Assembly (NCBI GenBank): GCA_026027325.1
Contig: JAMSLZ010000001.1
Coordinates: forward strand, 4,931,974 to 4,995,973
Origin: Actinomucor elegans
Lineage: Eukaryota > Mucoromycota > Mucoromycetes > Mucorales > Mucoraceae
Length of the DNA: 64,000 nucleotides
Reading direction: 5' to 3'
Part shown: in pieces, positions 21,565 through 31,457 of the stretch
Layout: each line of letters starts with the position of its first letter
Position numbering within the stretch: position 1 is the first letter of the stretch
Notes under the pieces: generated by a model
The model's database searches: none
Told to the model about the DNA's origin: nothing
Seen by the model: the letters and a program-made list of their open reading frames with translations, nothing else
Program-made: the position numbers and the translations under genes

Positions 21565-22647
21565 ATGTCAAACAACAACAACAATAATTGGAGCGTCTAC
21601 TTTGAGAAGATTGAACAAGAAATCTTAATCAACCGTCGTTTAATTCAAGATTTGATCCAAATATTAGCACCTCTATTTCCTCGAGAAGCTTCGAGGGTTT
21701 CATCTAACGAAGAAATTGAACAAGCACTTGACGATGGTACAATCATATCTGAAGCATGTTACTACATTCAGTTTTATTAACCTCTTAGCTTGTCATATAT
21801 AGCTGAACGAGAAGCAATTGCAAATGCTTTGAATCCTAATTTACGTAGTAAACGGTCAATCCCAAAAGTGCTAGAAGAAGCAAAAGTGCGTTATCAACAA
21901 AAGGCAACCAAGACAAATGTCACCCCTTCTGCACCATTAAGGTTGTATGCCCTCTTGAAACACCTCAAGTATATAAAAGGCCAACAAAATGAACTGACCG
22001 ATGATGATGTTCAACCGCAATACAATACGTTGAAATACTTGGCAAGAGATGTCTTGAAAGACATGGAAAGGGCAAATATAAATATTGTTGGTAAAACTTG
22101 GAGTGAAATTGGCGAAGAGGATACCAGCATTCAAGAACGTTATGCTTTGCTTTTGGAGAAACGTGCTTTAGATGTGGGCTTGCATCTGCATCTCTGTGTA
22201 GAGATGTGGGCTGCCAAGTTACTTTTATCTGAAGCACTCAAAAACAAGAAGACTGTACGTACCAGAAGTAATTCTGCTGAAGAAGGTGAAAGTCAACAAA
22301 ATCAAGAATCTGTTGAAGACAATGAGATTGAATCGTTCTTCAGGTTAGATGCTTTTTTATTTCTGTTTTTATATCTTTATTAATATGCTTGTTATGCAAA
22401 TAGTGTGGATAATCAGCATATCCTTGTTGATCGTCTAGCTACTTCTGTTGCTCCAGTTGGTCTTGCATCTCCAATCACTAGCTTGTTGGATCTACATTCT
22501 GCTCGCTCATCAACGAAAAGAAAAGCCATTACGGTTCAACCTGACGTTGGTGAAGATGAGGAGGCTGGATCTGACAATCGTTCCAAAGAAGCGGATTCCA
22601 ATAAGCGTAAACCACGCTCTAAGAAAAATACAAAAAAAACGAAATAA
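21565..22647 (+). CDS. Hypothetical three-exon gene, 325 aa
   Basis: Exons 21565-21757, 21803-22343 and 22404-22647 total 978 nt, exactly 326 codons including the stop. Introns are 45 bp (GTTACT...ATATAG) and 60 bp (GTTAGA...CAAATAG). The protein has an N-terminal helical part, a core KYLARDVLKDMERAN...TWSEIGEEDTSIQERY followed by LEKRALD...LHLC, an acidic stretch, and a Lys/Arg-rich C-terminus suggesting a nuclear protein. Decayed relatives at 28 kb and 54 kb share the core (ARDVVQTMIKEL...GMSFKDIAKI.TSIQERYC...DLHLC), so this is a multicopy subtelomeric family. From memory, similar uncharacterised proteins are common in Mucorales. No enzymatic motif recognised. Coding is less AT-rich than the DNA transposons beside it. 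Confidence 0.75.
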
Positions 22648-23076
22648 ATATAGATGTTTTTTTATTGGTTTAAGTAGCTGACGTAGCATTTTTCTGCGGC
22701 TTTTCAGTATTAAGAAAAACTTTTTTACACCAATCTTGAGTTTCTTTCTTTTTTTTCGTTTGCTAAATTGGCACATTAAACGTAAGGTTTCTTGACATTT
22801 GTCACTCTTATTGCGCACAACACTTTAACTGAAGCTTCTGTATAATAGGAATTAACCTCAATGTCAGCTTGTAATTGTGTTTTTTTTTCCAAGCTTTCGA
22901 ATATCTCCCTCGTTCTTAATGTCGTAATTATCTATAAATACGTCGTCATTCATACTGCTTATGTTCTTATACTGACTTGTATTCTTAAATACTTATACCA
23001 CTTCAGTAATACTTATAGCCAGTAATGCCATATGGCTTTTGAACCTTTACTATTAGTTTTAAAGCTAATAACCATT
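22648..23076. other. 3' flank, no gene seen
   Basis: Downstream region of the 325-aa gene, running up to the transposon A target duplication (ATT, 23074-23076). No supported feature. Confidence 0.5.
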
Positions 23077-25512
23077 GAGCTACATTACATATCATTAATA
23101 ATTAATATATATATTATAATTATTTTCATATTATTAAATTAAAATTATATAGCTTTCTTTATTTATCAAGTTGTAAGTTGCTAAAAAACTTACGGCGTGC
23201 TTTTTAATCAATTTTAAAAGAAAAAAATTGTCGCACAACAGGGTTTCGATCTGGTGTGAAATATTATGAAAAAAAAAAGTTTAATTGTATTGAAAAGTAA
23301 TATAAAAGTTTAATCTTTATAAGTTTTGCATAATTATTGCAATTTCTTATTTTTACGTTAATTACCAAACTTTCAAAAATTACAATAAAAAAGTGTTAAA
23401 CAAAAAAAATATAATTACAAAAAACACTATTTAATTTAAAAACTAATTTTTATTTTTTTTTATTTTTAACGTTGCTCTTAGACATTGATAGAATCCCAAT
23501 AATTCTTTAGAATATCTTTTGTTTGAAAGTCACTTTCTTTAATCCAACTGTTTACTTGTTTTTTATAATTTCTCCATTTTACCTCATATTCATATTCATT
23601 ATTTATTTTTCTATGTTGTATTATATATTGTATCTCATATACATTTTTATCAGTACTAGTATTATTATCATCATTATCAATTTGCATTTTATTTTTAGTT
23701 AAGCTGATTTTAAAATTATTATCAGATAAAAGTTTATTTAGAAGATCATCCTGTAAACTTTTCATATTCATTATATTTTCTTTTTTATATACCGCCTTTA
23801 TTGATTTAGTTTCGATATTAAAATCCTTAATAGTATCAAAAAAATCAAAATCTTTTTCCATCCATAGTTTATAATAAGATTTTTCTTCTATATTATTATT
23901 TTCTACAAAGTTTTTGATATTAAATAAAACTAATGCTAATTTAATCTGAATGTTATATGTTTTTTCTTTTGTAATTCTTGCATTGGCTTTGTAGCTAAAT
24001 CTTTTGAATATATTTGAAAATTTTGCAAAAAAAGTTTCAATGGTACTTCTATATGATCCTAATTGTTTATTAAAATTTAATTCATCAACATCTAAATCAA
24101 TATTTTTTCTTTTTTTATTGGAAAACAAAAGTTATTTTCTGTAATATGTAATCCTACATTATTATATTTTTTTAAAATTTCATCTAATACATTTTCATAC
24201 AATCCATCATAGCATAAACAATCTGTTAGTTTAAAAAATTTCATTAAATTTATATTATTAATAAACATATTATCGTCATTATTAAATTTACACGGTAATG
24301 ATTCTGAAACATAGATGATATATCCTGCTGAATCTATAATAAATTGGGTGTTTAATGCATTTTTCTTTAATTTATAAGAATATAAATCTTTTTTATTTAA
24401 ATCAATATCTTCAATTACTATTCTATTATGTCTTCCATCTAAAAGTAATGTACAATGTTCAAAATTTTTAGGATTGTATAATTTACTATATAATAATCTA
24501 GTAATGCTGTTGCTAAAACAATAAAACATCGTATTATTAACCCAATTTTCTAAAAAATCTATATTATCAATAAAAACAGATTTATAAATTCTATAAAAAG
24601 AATCATTCTCATCATAAATTTTCATATCATTAATGGAACAACCATCTACTAATAATTTTAAAATCAAAATTCCTTTTTCTACATTATATACTGGTGATGG
24701 CATTTTAATTTTACTACAAATTTCTGTTAAAAATACAAATATAGGAATTGCACCTAATAGTTCATATAATTCTTTTTTTATATTTTGAATGTTAATAAAA
24801 TTTCCTATTTTACTTCTATGATATTGTTTTTCAATATTAGATTTATATGTATTATCTAAAAATTTCCAATAATTTGTTTTAATCTCTTCATATTCATTTT
24901 CTAATAGTTCCTCTATTTCAATTGTCATAAGATGTTCTTATTTTTATTTATATAATAATTCAATTTTTTAGAAAAAAGTAATTGAGTTTGAATTAATGTT
25001 ACAGAAATGATTATAATTATAATTATTTTAATATTAAACATTCAAACATTTGGCAAAAAAAAAATAAAAATTGATACTATGAATCAAAAACAAAGAGCAA
25101 TTTTTATATAAGAGCTACATTACATATCATTAATAATTAATATATATATTATAATTATTTTCATATTATTAAATTAAAATTATATAGCTTTCTTTATTTA
25201 TCAAGTTGTAAGTTGCTAAAAAACTTACGGCGTGCTTTTTAATCAATTTTAAAAGAAAAAAATTGTCGCACAACAGGGTTTCGATCTGGTGTGAAATATT
25301 ATGAAAAAAAAAAGTTTAATTGTATTGAAAAGTAATATAAAAGTTTAATCTTTATAAGTTTTGCATAATTATTGCAATTTCTTATTTTTACGTTAATTAC
25401 CAAACTTTCAAAAATTACAATAAAAAAGTGTTAAACAAAAAAAATATAATTACAAAAAACACTATTTAATTTAAAAACTAATTTTTATTTTTTTTTATTT
25501 TTAACGTTGCTC
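23077..25512 (-). mobile_element. Transposon A, copy 1: DDE-chromodomain element with direct terminal repeats
   Basis: 2,436 bp. Direct terminal repeats 23077-23477 and 25112-25512 (401 bp each) flank a 1,634-bp core. Each repeat begins GAGCTACATT and ends AACGTTGCTC as written, so its ends are a short imperfect inverted repeat (GAGCWACRTT). Target duplication ATT lies at 23074-23076 and 25513-25515. The transposase stop codon (23478-23480) directly abuts the repeat. This is an LTR-like layout around a DNA transposase. Confidence 0.93.
23478..24928 (-). CDS. Transposon A transposase with C-terminal chromodomain, -1 frameshift
   Basis: Two overlapping frames, 24092-24928 (278 aa) and 23478-24128, join by a -1 shift into about 483 aa. 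The first has catalytic D164 (LLLDGRHNR) and D241 (CYDGLYEN). The second has E31 of its frame (YRSTIETFF, near residue 298 of the fusion) and the NIQIKLALVLFNIKN segment typical of DDE_Tnp_4. A chromodomain occupies about the last 53 residues (VYEIQYIIQHR...YEVKWRNY...NSWIKESDF). The heptamer A AAA AAA (24116-24110 on the minus strand) sits in the zero frame at the overlap. The 3-bp target duplication and motifs place it near PIF/Harbinger/IS5. Transposon B's homologue reads through this point in one frame. So the shift is either programmed or a shared lesion. Confidence 0.82.
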
Positions 25513-26460
25513 ATTAAGTAAGTGCAATGATTACTAATCCATTAATTTCTTTGTATATTAATCTAATACTGTTATAATAGATTTAGTTGTGTATATATAC
25601 AAGACGAAGACTATTAAAACTGTAGCCCAGTGAATTATAATTGATTGTGTCTGATATAGTGTTGGTAAGTCTGTAGCAATAGCGAGTTTCATTCAAGAAT
25701 CTAATCATTACTTTAGGAAAAGATGATTAAAATATACTATTATACAAGCTCGTGGGCCATTCTTCTAAAGGTTAGTTCAAATATAGTCTTGAAATATTGT
25801 TTCATCAACGATAACTGACATTATTTATACAGTTATTTGCTTAATTCATTTACCTGTTACTTGCCAGTGGGACATAAATTATTTTATACTTGTATGACAA
25901 TAAGGTAAGTTAAATACTGTTCGTGTGTGATAGAAAGCTGGTTATTGTACATTCAGCTATTGAAGGCTAGTGTGTATTAGAGTAATATCTGTTGAAGTTA
26001 TATATTATATAAATAAAAAAAATAGCAATTAAATTATTATCTGAATAACCAAAATGACTATAATATTATTAGTAGTGTATTGTGAATATATGATAGAAAA
26101 CTAATAATAATATTGATTATAAATCATCAATATGGAGGGATTAATCCATACTATTATTGACTGGAAACCACTACTATTATACAATTTACCCATAATAATA
26201 TTGAAGGAAAACCCCTAATACTATAGTATTTACCCATAATATTATCGAATAAGAGTCACTAATATTATCAACCGCCGAAAAAACACTGCCTAGAAATTGA
26301 CAATAATTATTAGCAGAACTATAGTCGATTTTACCCCTAATATTATCAACTTTTGGGCAAAAAACCGACAATATTTTCGCCATAGTGAGAATAGTCGTGT
26401 AGTGAATTACGTGATGATCACAACGATGTTATCCGTCATGAAGCAATCATTAGTCCACGT
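25513..26460. other. AT-rich spacer with ATATTATT motifs
   Basis: No gene supported. At about 26,180-26,350 the phrase ACCC(A/C)TAATATTATC, or ACCCATAATAATATTG, recurs three times within loosely repetitive DNA, which may be a degenerate tandem or MITE relic. Confidence 0.5.
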
Positions 26461-26692
26461 TGTTGTAAAGGTAGTAGATGGGAATTTTGAAAGATAGAAA
26501 TACTTTTAAAACTGTGGATAGTTTTTTTATTATAGATCAAGGATTCATTCACTGGAGGTCATACAGATACTCGCTGTTGTAAACATGACTTGTTCAGTGT
26601 CCGTCACCAATCAGGTCAATGTTCGACAATGCTTATACTCAGCTTGTGCTTTGACAGCTTTGTAACGTCGGGTAAGAGATATATGTGGTGTT
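26461..26692. repeat. Truncated Ty3-2 and Ty3-3 LTR fragments
   Basis: 26461-26574 is the TGTTGTAAAGG end of a Ty3-2 LTR, diverged and cut off. It abuts 26575 to about 26,687, the TGTTGTAAACATG end of a Ty3-3 LTR in plus orientation, also cut off. Confidence 0.8.
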
Positions 26693-27190
26693 ATATCCGG
26701 TGCTAAAGACGAAGGATATAATTTAAAATACAATAATAAAAGAATAGACAGTAAATGGAATCAGCTATCCTGATAGTAAAAGTTATTCTAATGTTTATTC
26801 ACAATTCAAATCAAGTCTTCTTTATATATATTTCATCAGAGCTTAATAGTGTAGCATTCAATATCTATCAGCACGCATGGCCGTACAACGGAGTCCAATC
26901 CCAGCAGCCACTAATAAGCCTTTCAACCACGCATTGTTGTAATTGTATAACCCACGCGTTATTCGATATTCAGGTCTTATCTTGAGATACACTCGATACT
27001 ACTCGATAGTATGATGCCGCGTGTTTCTTGTAAGGATTATTGGCTAATAGTTCTAAGGATGACACATCGCTTGTATTTATGCAGGCCTCGTTAATCTGAT
27101 TGGGTTATCAGATAGAGTCCGTGTATGACATAAATGAACAGTTGATTCCTTACTATTATGTCGATGCAAAATAGTAGGTGGAATACAACA
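26693..27190. repeat. Block X, uninterrupted copy
   Basis: Runs TTATATCCGGTGC ... GCACGCATGGCC ... ATAGTATGATGCC ... AAGGATGACACATCG ... GTAGGTGGAATAC. It is the inverted counterpart of the 13.3-14.4 kb and 4.54-4.67 kb sequences without three insertions: solo LTRs ATACT and AGCTG, and Ty3-1 at TCATC. It is therefore a natural empty site. Confidence 0.82.
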
Positions 27191-27928
27191 AAATATAAAG
27201 TTAAAAGAAGGAGAAATAAATCTGTATCAAGAAAAAATAAAAAATCAAAAAAATTAGAAATTAATACGAACATAGATTCTGAAAATACAAATCGCTTTAA
27301 TGAACTTTCCGATGAAAACGCTTCATGCAATAGTAATTGTTCAAAAAATAATGATGAAAGAAATTATAACATAAATCAAGGCAAAAATGAATCTCATATG
27401 GAAAATAATGTAAATATTGAAAAAGACAATGGTGAAAATGGTAATTTTTTTAAATGTAAAAATAAAAATTGTACTTTTGAAATAGATAAAAAGGACACTT
27501 ACTGTAATATATGTGTTAATTATGTTCGAAATTGTGTAAAATGTGATAAAGAATTTGCTAGTGAAATAACTATCTTAGATATATGCGATAATTGTGACTA
27601 TACAGATAATGAATCAACTAATTTTGCATCTAATGATAATATATCTAAAAATAATGTAACAAACTACATTGATTCAACCAATACAAATATAAATAGAAAA
27701 GATATAATAAAAGAAGATATTGTTAATGAAATCTCAAAACTATTAGAAATAGCAACATTTACTATAAATACTCTTAAAGAAATATTTGATTTGGTGAATA
27801 AAGGAAATCCTAAAAAAGTTTTTAATAAATTAATAAAAATCACAAATAATGTAAGCAACTTAAATAAAATACCAGAAGATTTTAATAATATAGTTACTAA
27901 TATAATAAATATTTTGGATAAAATATAG
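27158..27928 (+). CDS. Cys-rich Asn/Lys-rich ORF, 256 aa, unknown
   Basis: The first 11 residues (MSMQNSRWNTT) come from block X and also start an unrelated minus-strand frame at 4,568, so the true start is probably elsewhere. The body has a basic stretch (KVKRRRNKS..RKNKK), then a likely zinc-binding segment with CxxxxC, CxxC, CxxC and CxxC spacing (CKNKNC, CNIC, CVKC, CDNC), then an amphipathic helical C-terminus. Its AT-rich codon use matches the DNA transposons rather than the 325-aa gene. The last 90 codons are duplicated at 53,768-54,038. Possibly an orphaned transposon accessory gene; function unknown. Confidence 0.45.
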   Translation: MSMQNSRWNTTKYKVKRRRNKSVSRKNKKSKKLEINTNIDSENTNRFNELSDENASCNSNCSKNNDERNYNINQGKNESHMENNVNIEKDNGENGNFFKCKNKNCTFEIDKKDTYCNICVNYVRNCVKCDKEFASEITILDICDNCDYTDNESTNFASNDNISKNNVTNYIDSTNTNINRKDIIKEDIVNEISKLLEIATFTINTLKEIFDLVNKGNPKKVFNKLIKITNNVSNLNKIPEDFNNIVTNIINILDKI

Positions 27929-28022
27929 ATATATAATTATTTATGTTTAAGATGGATAATGTACTTTGAAATTTTGTAAATAAGAATTTATGTCAGTTAT
28001 CTTCCTCATTAACCCAGCAGAA

Positions 28023-28660
28023 TTACTGCAATCGCCAGCAAAAGGAGATTCTCGTACTTGAACCACAGAAGCAAAGCAATGCTGATTTAACACACTGTTT
28101 ATATATATAAAAAAAATATGTGAATAAAAAGGCTGTTGAGCAATAAATTGCAAATGTCCCATACCTGAACTCAGATTCATTTTCTAAATCAATAGAAACA
28201 TCACTTCTTTCAGCTTCGTTGTGATAAAATACATTACCTGTTAAACCAGAGGCAGACATAGAAGCGGTAGAGATGGAAGCTTTACTCTTTAAACCGTTGT
28301 TCTTGTTTTTCAATGCTGCAGTGATCAAAAGCTTTGCATAAATGCAAATCGATATGATTCTCATCCAAAGCCTTCTTTCCAAGATGACAATAGCGTTCTT
28401 GAATGCTAGTACCAATTTTGGCGATATCTTTGAACGACATACCGTCAACGTATTCACTAGTATTCTTCAATTCCTTAATCATTGTCTGCACGACATCTCT
28501 TGCTGTCATGCGCAACTGATTATTGACATACCGTCAGCATATTCACCAGTTTTTTCAAGCTCTTGATCATCGATTTCACGACATCTCTTGCTGCCATACG
28601 CAACTGGTTATAGAGGTCATTGACTTCCTCATCACCTACAGTTGCGTTCCGCTTTCGCTC
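28023..28660 (-). pseudogene. Decayed relative of the 325-aa gene
   Basis: Core words ARDVVQTMIKELKN, GMSFKDIAKIGTSIQERY and DLHLC match the intact gene at 21,565. The frame then shifts, continuing as AKLLITAALKNKN. A later intron-like gap (GTATGG...AAATCAG, about 28,081-28,172) corresponds to intron 2 of the intact gene. Compared with the 54-kb copy, this copy has an extra partial repeat of about 90 bp around 28,510-28,600 (CAACTG...ACATCTCTTGCTG...CATACCGTCAGC). Upstream it is cut by a Ty3-1 LTR fragment. Confidence 0.7.
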
Positions 28661-28667
28661 TTCCAGC

Positions 28668-28714
28668 TGCGGTAAAATTAAGATAAAAGCAGGTAGTAAG
28701 TCGATTATAACTTG
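28668..28714. repeat. Ty3-1 LTR fragment
   Basis: TGCGGTAAAATTAAG to ATAACTTG, 47 bp; an identical junction recurs at 54,696-54,742. It is followed by TGTTATA, the first bases of an LTR-D. Confidence 0.8.
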
Positions 28715-28721
28715 TGTTATA

Positions 28722-29370
28722 CTGCATGCGAAAAAAGGGTTTCAATGTTTTATAAATTAACCTTTTTCTCTTTACACAGCTGCCTAAAATAAAACTATGC
28801 GGTTGATGTTGGTATCAGTAGAGGGCTAAAACTTTGGCCTTTCTTCCTATAGGTTTTCCTTTACTGCGAACTCTATTTAAAACTACGGAGCTAAGGCGAA
28901 TTTGAGAAATTTTGATTTTTTGATTTTTCAAAATTCGTCATTACTTAGCGTCGCATAAAATTATTTTAAATTGAGCTATCGAAGAAATTTAAAACATGTT
29001 CCAAAACGATGGGACGTTCTTTATGAATAGGAAAATTAAAATAAAGAATAAAAGAAGCTGGCTCGTCCTGTCCAAATGGAATATTTTCATCACTTTTTTT
29101 TTTATAAAAAATTAACATCATGATTCGTTCTATTACTAAAGATAAGCAAGACACTCTCAAGTCACTGTTGTCAACAAACACTCCATACTCAAGAATCCAG
29201 AAACAACTACCAAATATTTCTCTAGCCACTATTAGTAGATGTAAAGCAAAGTTTTTTCCTACTACGAAGCCTGCTATCACTGGAAGGCCATGTTCAATAA
29301 GCAATACAACAAAGAAATACATTCGAAATAAGATGAAAACCGGTCAATTCAAATCACCACAAGATATAAA
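28722..29370 (+). mobile_element. Tc1/mariner-like element, 5' part
   Basis: Starts CTGCATGCGAAAAAAGGG directly after the TA of an LTR-D start (TGTTATA), as expected for TA-targeting Tc1/mariner. It is cut off at 29371 by a Ty3-3 solo LTR. A related inverted copy lies at about 35,925-36,633 and ends CGTTTACAG|TA. Confidence 0.7.
29120..29370 (+). pseudogene. Tc1-like transposase N-terminus
   Basis: MIRSITKDKQDTLKSLL...YSRIQKQLPNISLATISRC...GRPCSISNTTKKYIRNKM is the paired helix-turn-helix DNA-binding region of Tc1-type transposases. The catalytic DDE part is missing because the element is cut by the LTR at 29371; the frame then runs into LTR sequence. Confidence 0.75.
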
Positions 29371-29734
29371 TGTTGTAAACATGACTTGTTCAGTGTCCGT
29401 CACCAATCAGGTCAATGTTCGACAATGCTTATACTCAGCTTGTGCTTTGACAGCTTTGTAACGTCGGTTAAGAGATATATATGGAAATCAATGCTTAGTG
29501 CAACTAACCTTCATAAACTATCTATCACCGAATATAAAGTCGTACTAGAATGGATTACTATAAATCCTTGTTAACTCCATGAGCGCAGTCTTTGACTAAC
29601 TCAATCGTCTATAATATCAAGTTAAATCCGAACTTCAATTTTGTATAAATAGCTCATCATTTTAATGCTTTAATAAATCAATTCGTTTTATCAGTCTGGT
29701 TATTTTTACAGTCTTTATTATATTCGATATAACA
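29371..29734 (+). repeat. Ty3-3 solo LTR without TSD
   Basis: Complete 364-bp LTR in opposite orientation to the others. Flanks ATAAA and TGAAA do not match: the left is Tc1-like element, the right is a truncated A terminal repeat. This is a recombination junction rather than a simple insertion. Confidence 0.88.
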
Positions 29735-29954
29735 TGAAATATTATGAAAAAAAAAGTTTAATTGTATTGAAAAGTAATATAAAAGTTTAATCTTTATAAG
29801 TTTTGCATAATTATTGCAATTTCTTATTTTTACGTTAATTACCAAACTTTCAAAAATTACAATAAAAAAGTGTTATAGCAAAAAAAATTATAATTACAAA
29901 AAACACTATTTAATTTAAAAACTAATTTTTATTTTTTTATTTTTAACGTTGCTC
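29735..29954 (-). repeat. Truncated A terminal repeat
   Basis: Matches the part of the 401-bp A repeat from TGAAATATTATG to the AACGTTGCTC end; the other about 180 bp are missing at the LTR junction. Confidence 0.85.
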
Positions 29955-31457
29955 ATTAGGAATAGAATATGAAATAGATTAGAATAAAAAATAAATGTTA
30001 GATAATTGATTAGACCGAGAAACAGAAAGACAATAAAAAAAAAAAGAAAAAAGTTAAAAAAGAAACAGGCATAAATTCAAGACATTAAGATTATAAGTAA
30101 GGATTATGAATGGAGATAATGTTTGAAGCATGATTAGGAGCAACGTTAAAAATAAAAAAAAATAAAAATTAGTTTTTAAATTAAATAGTGTTTTTTGTAA
30201 TTATATTTTTTTTTGTTTAACACTTTTTTATTGTAATTTTTGAAAGTTTGGTAATTAACGTAAAAATAAGAAATTGCAATAATTATGCAAAACTTATAAA
30301 GATTAAACTTTTATATTACTTTTCAATACAATTAAACTTTTTTTTTTCATAATATTTCACACCAGATCGAAACCCTGTTGTGCGACAATTTTTTTCTTTT
30401 AAAATTGATTAAAAAGCACGCCGTAAGTTTTTTAGCAACTTACAACTTGATAAATAAAGAAAGCTATATAATTTTAATTTAATAATATGAAAATAATTAT
30501 AATATATATATTAATTATTAATGGTATGTAATGTAGCTCTAGAACATAGATAGATTTAGGATAGAATGATAATAAAAAAAATGATTTAAGATTAGTACTA
30601 AGAAGATAATTAAAATAAAAACAAAGAAAAAAGATAAGATAAACAAGAAAACTAAGGAGATAGTTAATAAAAAAAAAAATAAAAAATAAAAAAATAAAAT
30701 AAAAATTAGGGATAAATTAAGAAATATACGAAAAAATATAGTTAGAGATAAGAATGGATTAGAATATAATTAAGATTAAAAAATAAAATAAAAAAAAATA
30801 GATATGGATAGGATTACGATTAATAATATGGTTAAAACTAGAGATAGAATTAGGATTAATGATAAAAATTAAAATGAAGGACAATAAATGGGATAGACAT
30901 AAAAACAGCATAGGATTAGAAGTAAAATCAATGTTAATATTTATATAAGAATATAACAGGAAAAATTAATAATAACAAAAACAAGCCAGGAACACAATAT
31001 AGAAAAAAAAAAAAAAAGAATAGGATTAGGTATAAATTGAAGAACAAGAATATAGTATAAAAGCTTAATTAATATTAGAAACAGGGATAAAAACAAAAAG
31101 TACAATAAGGATTAAGATTTAAGAGCAGCGTTAATATTAAGATATGAGATAAGTTAGGATTCACATAGTAACATGAGGGATAAGGATAGAGATAAATTAG
31201 GACTATATAAAGGAACGATATTAGGGTAATAAAAATAAGGGATAGAAAATTAAGATAAAATATAGGATAAAGGTCATGATGAGAACAAGGGATATGATCA
31301 AGATTAGGATTTGAATTAAAATTAGACTAGATCAGGATAAGAAATAATAAGATTCAAATGAAAGAATAGATTAAGAACAAAGTTAAAGATAAGATAGGGT
31401 TAATATTAAAATTAGAATTATGAATATAATTAGGATTAAGACAAAATCATGTTAGAG
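29955..31457. repeat. Degenerate telomere-like A/G-rich DNA
   Basis: Outside the solo A repeat, the plus strand is strongly A/G-rich with recurring words GGATTA, GATTAAG, AGGATTAG and TTAGGGATA. It looks like decayed TTAGGG-type DNA in the same orientation as the terminal telomere. No gene supported. Confidence 0.6.
30138..30539 (+). repeat. Solo A terminal repeat (TSD TAG)
   Basis: 402 bp from GAGCAACGTT to ATGTAGCTC, complete at both ends, flanked by TAG at 30135-30137 and 30540-30542. It carries no coding sequence. It is either the product of recombination between the two direct repeats of a full element or an independently mobile MITE. Confidence 0.92.

Noticed and set aside
27091..27330. 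Minus-strand 79-aa frame and plus-strand 68-aa frame at 4,429 sharing a C-terminus
   Set aside because: Shared sequence is the block X repeat; the frames diverge where the repeat ends and have no independent support.
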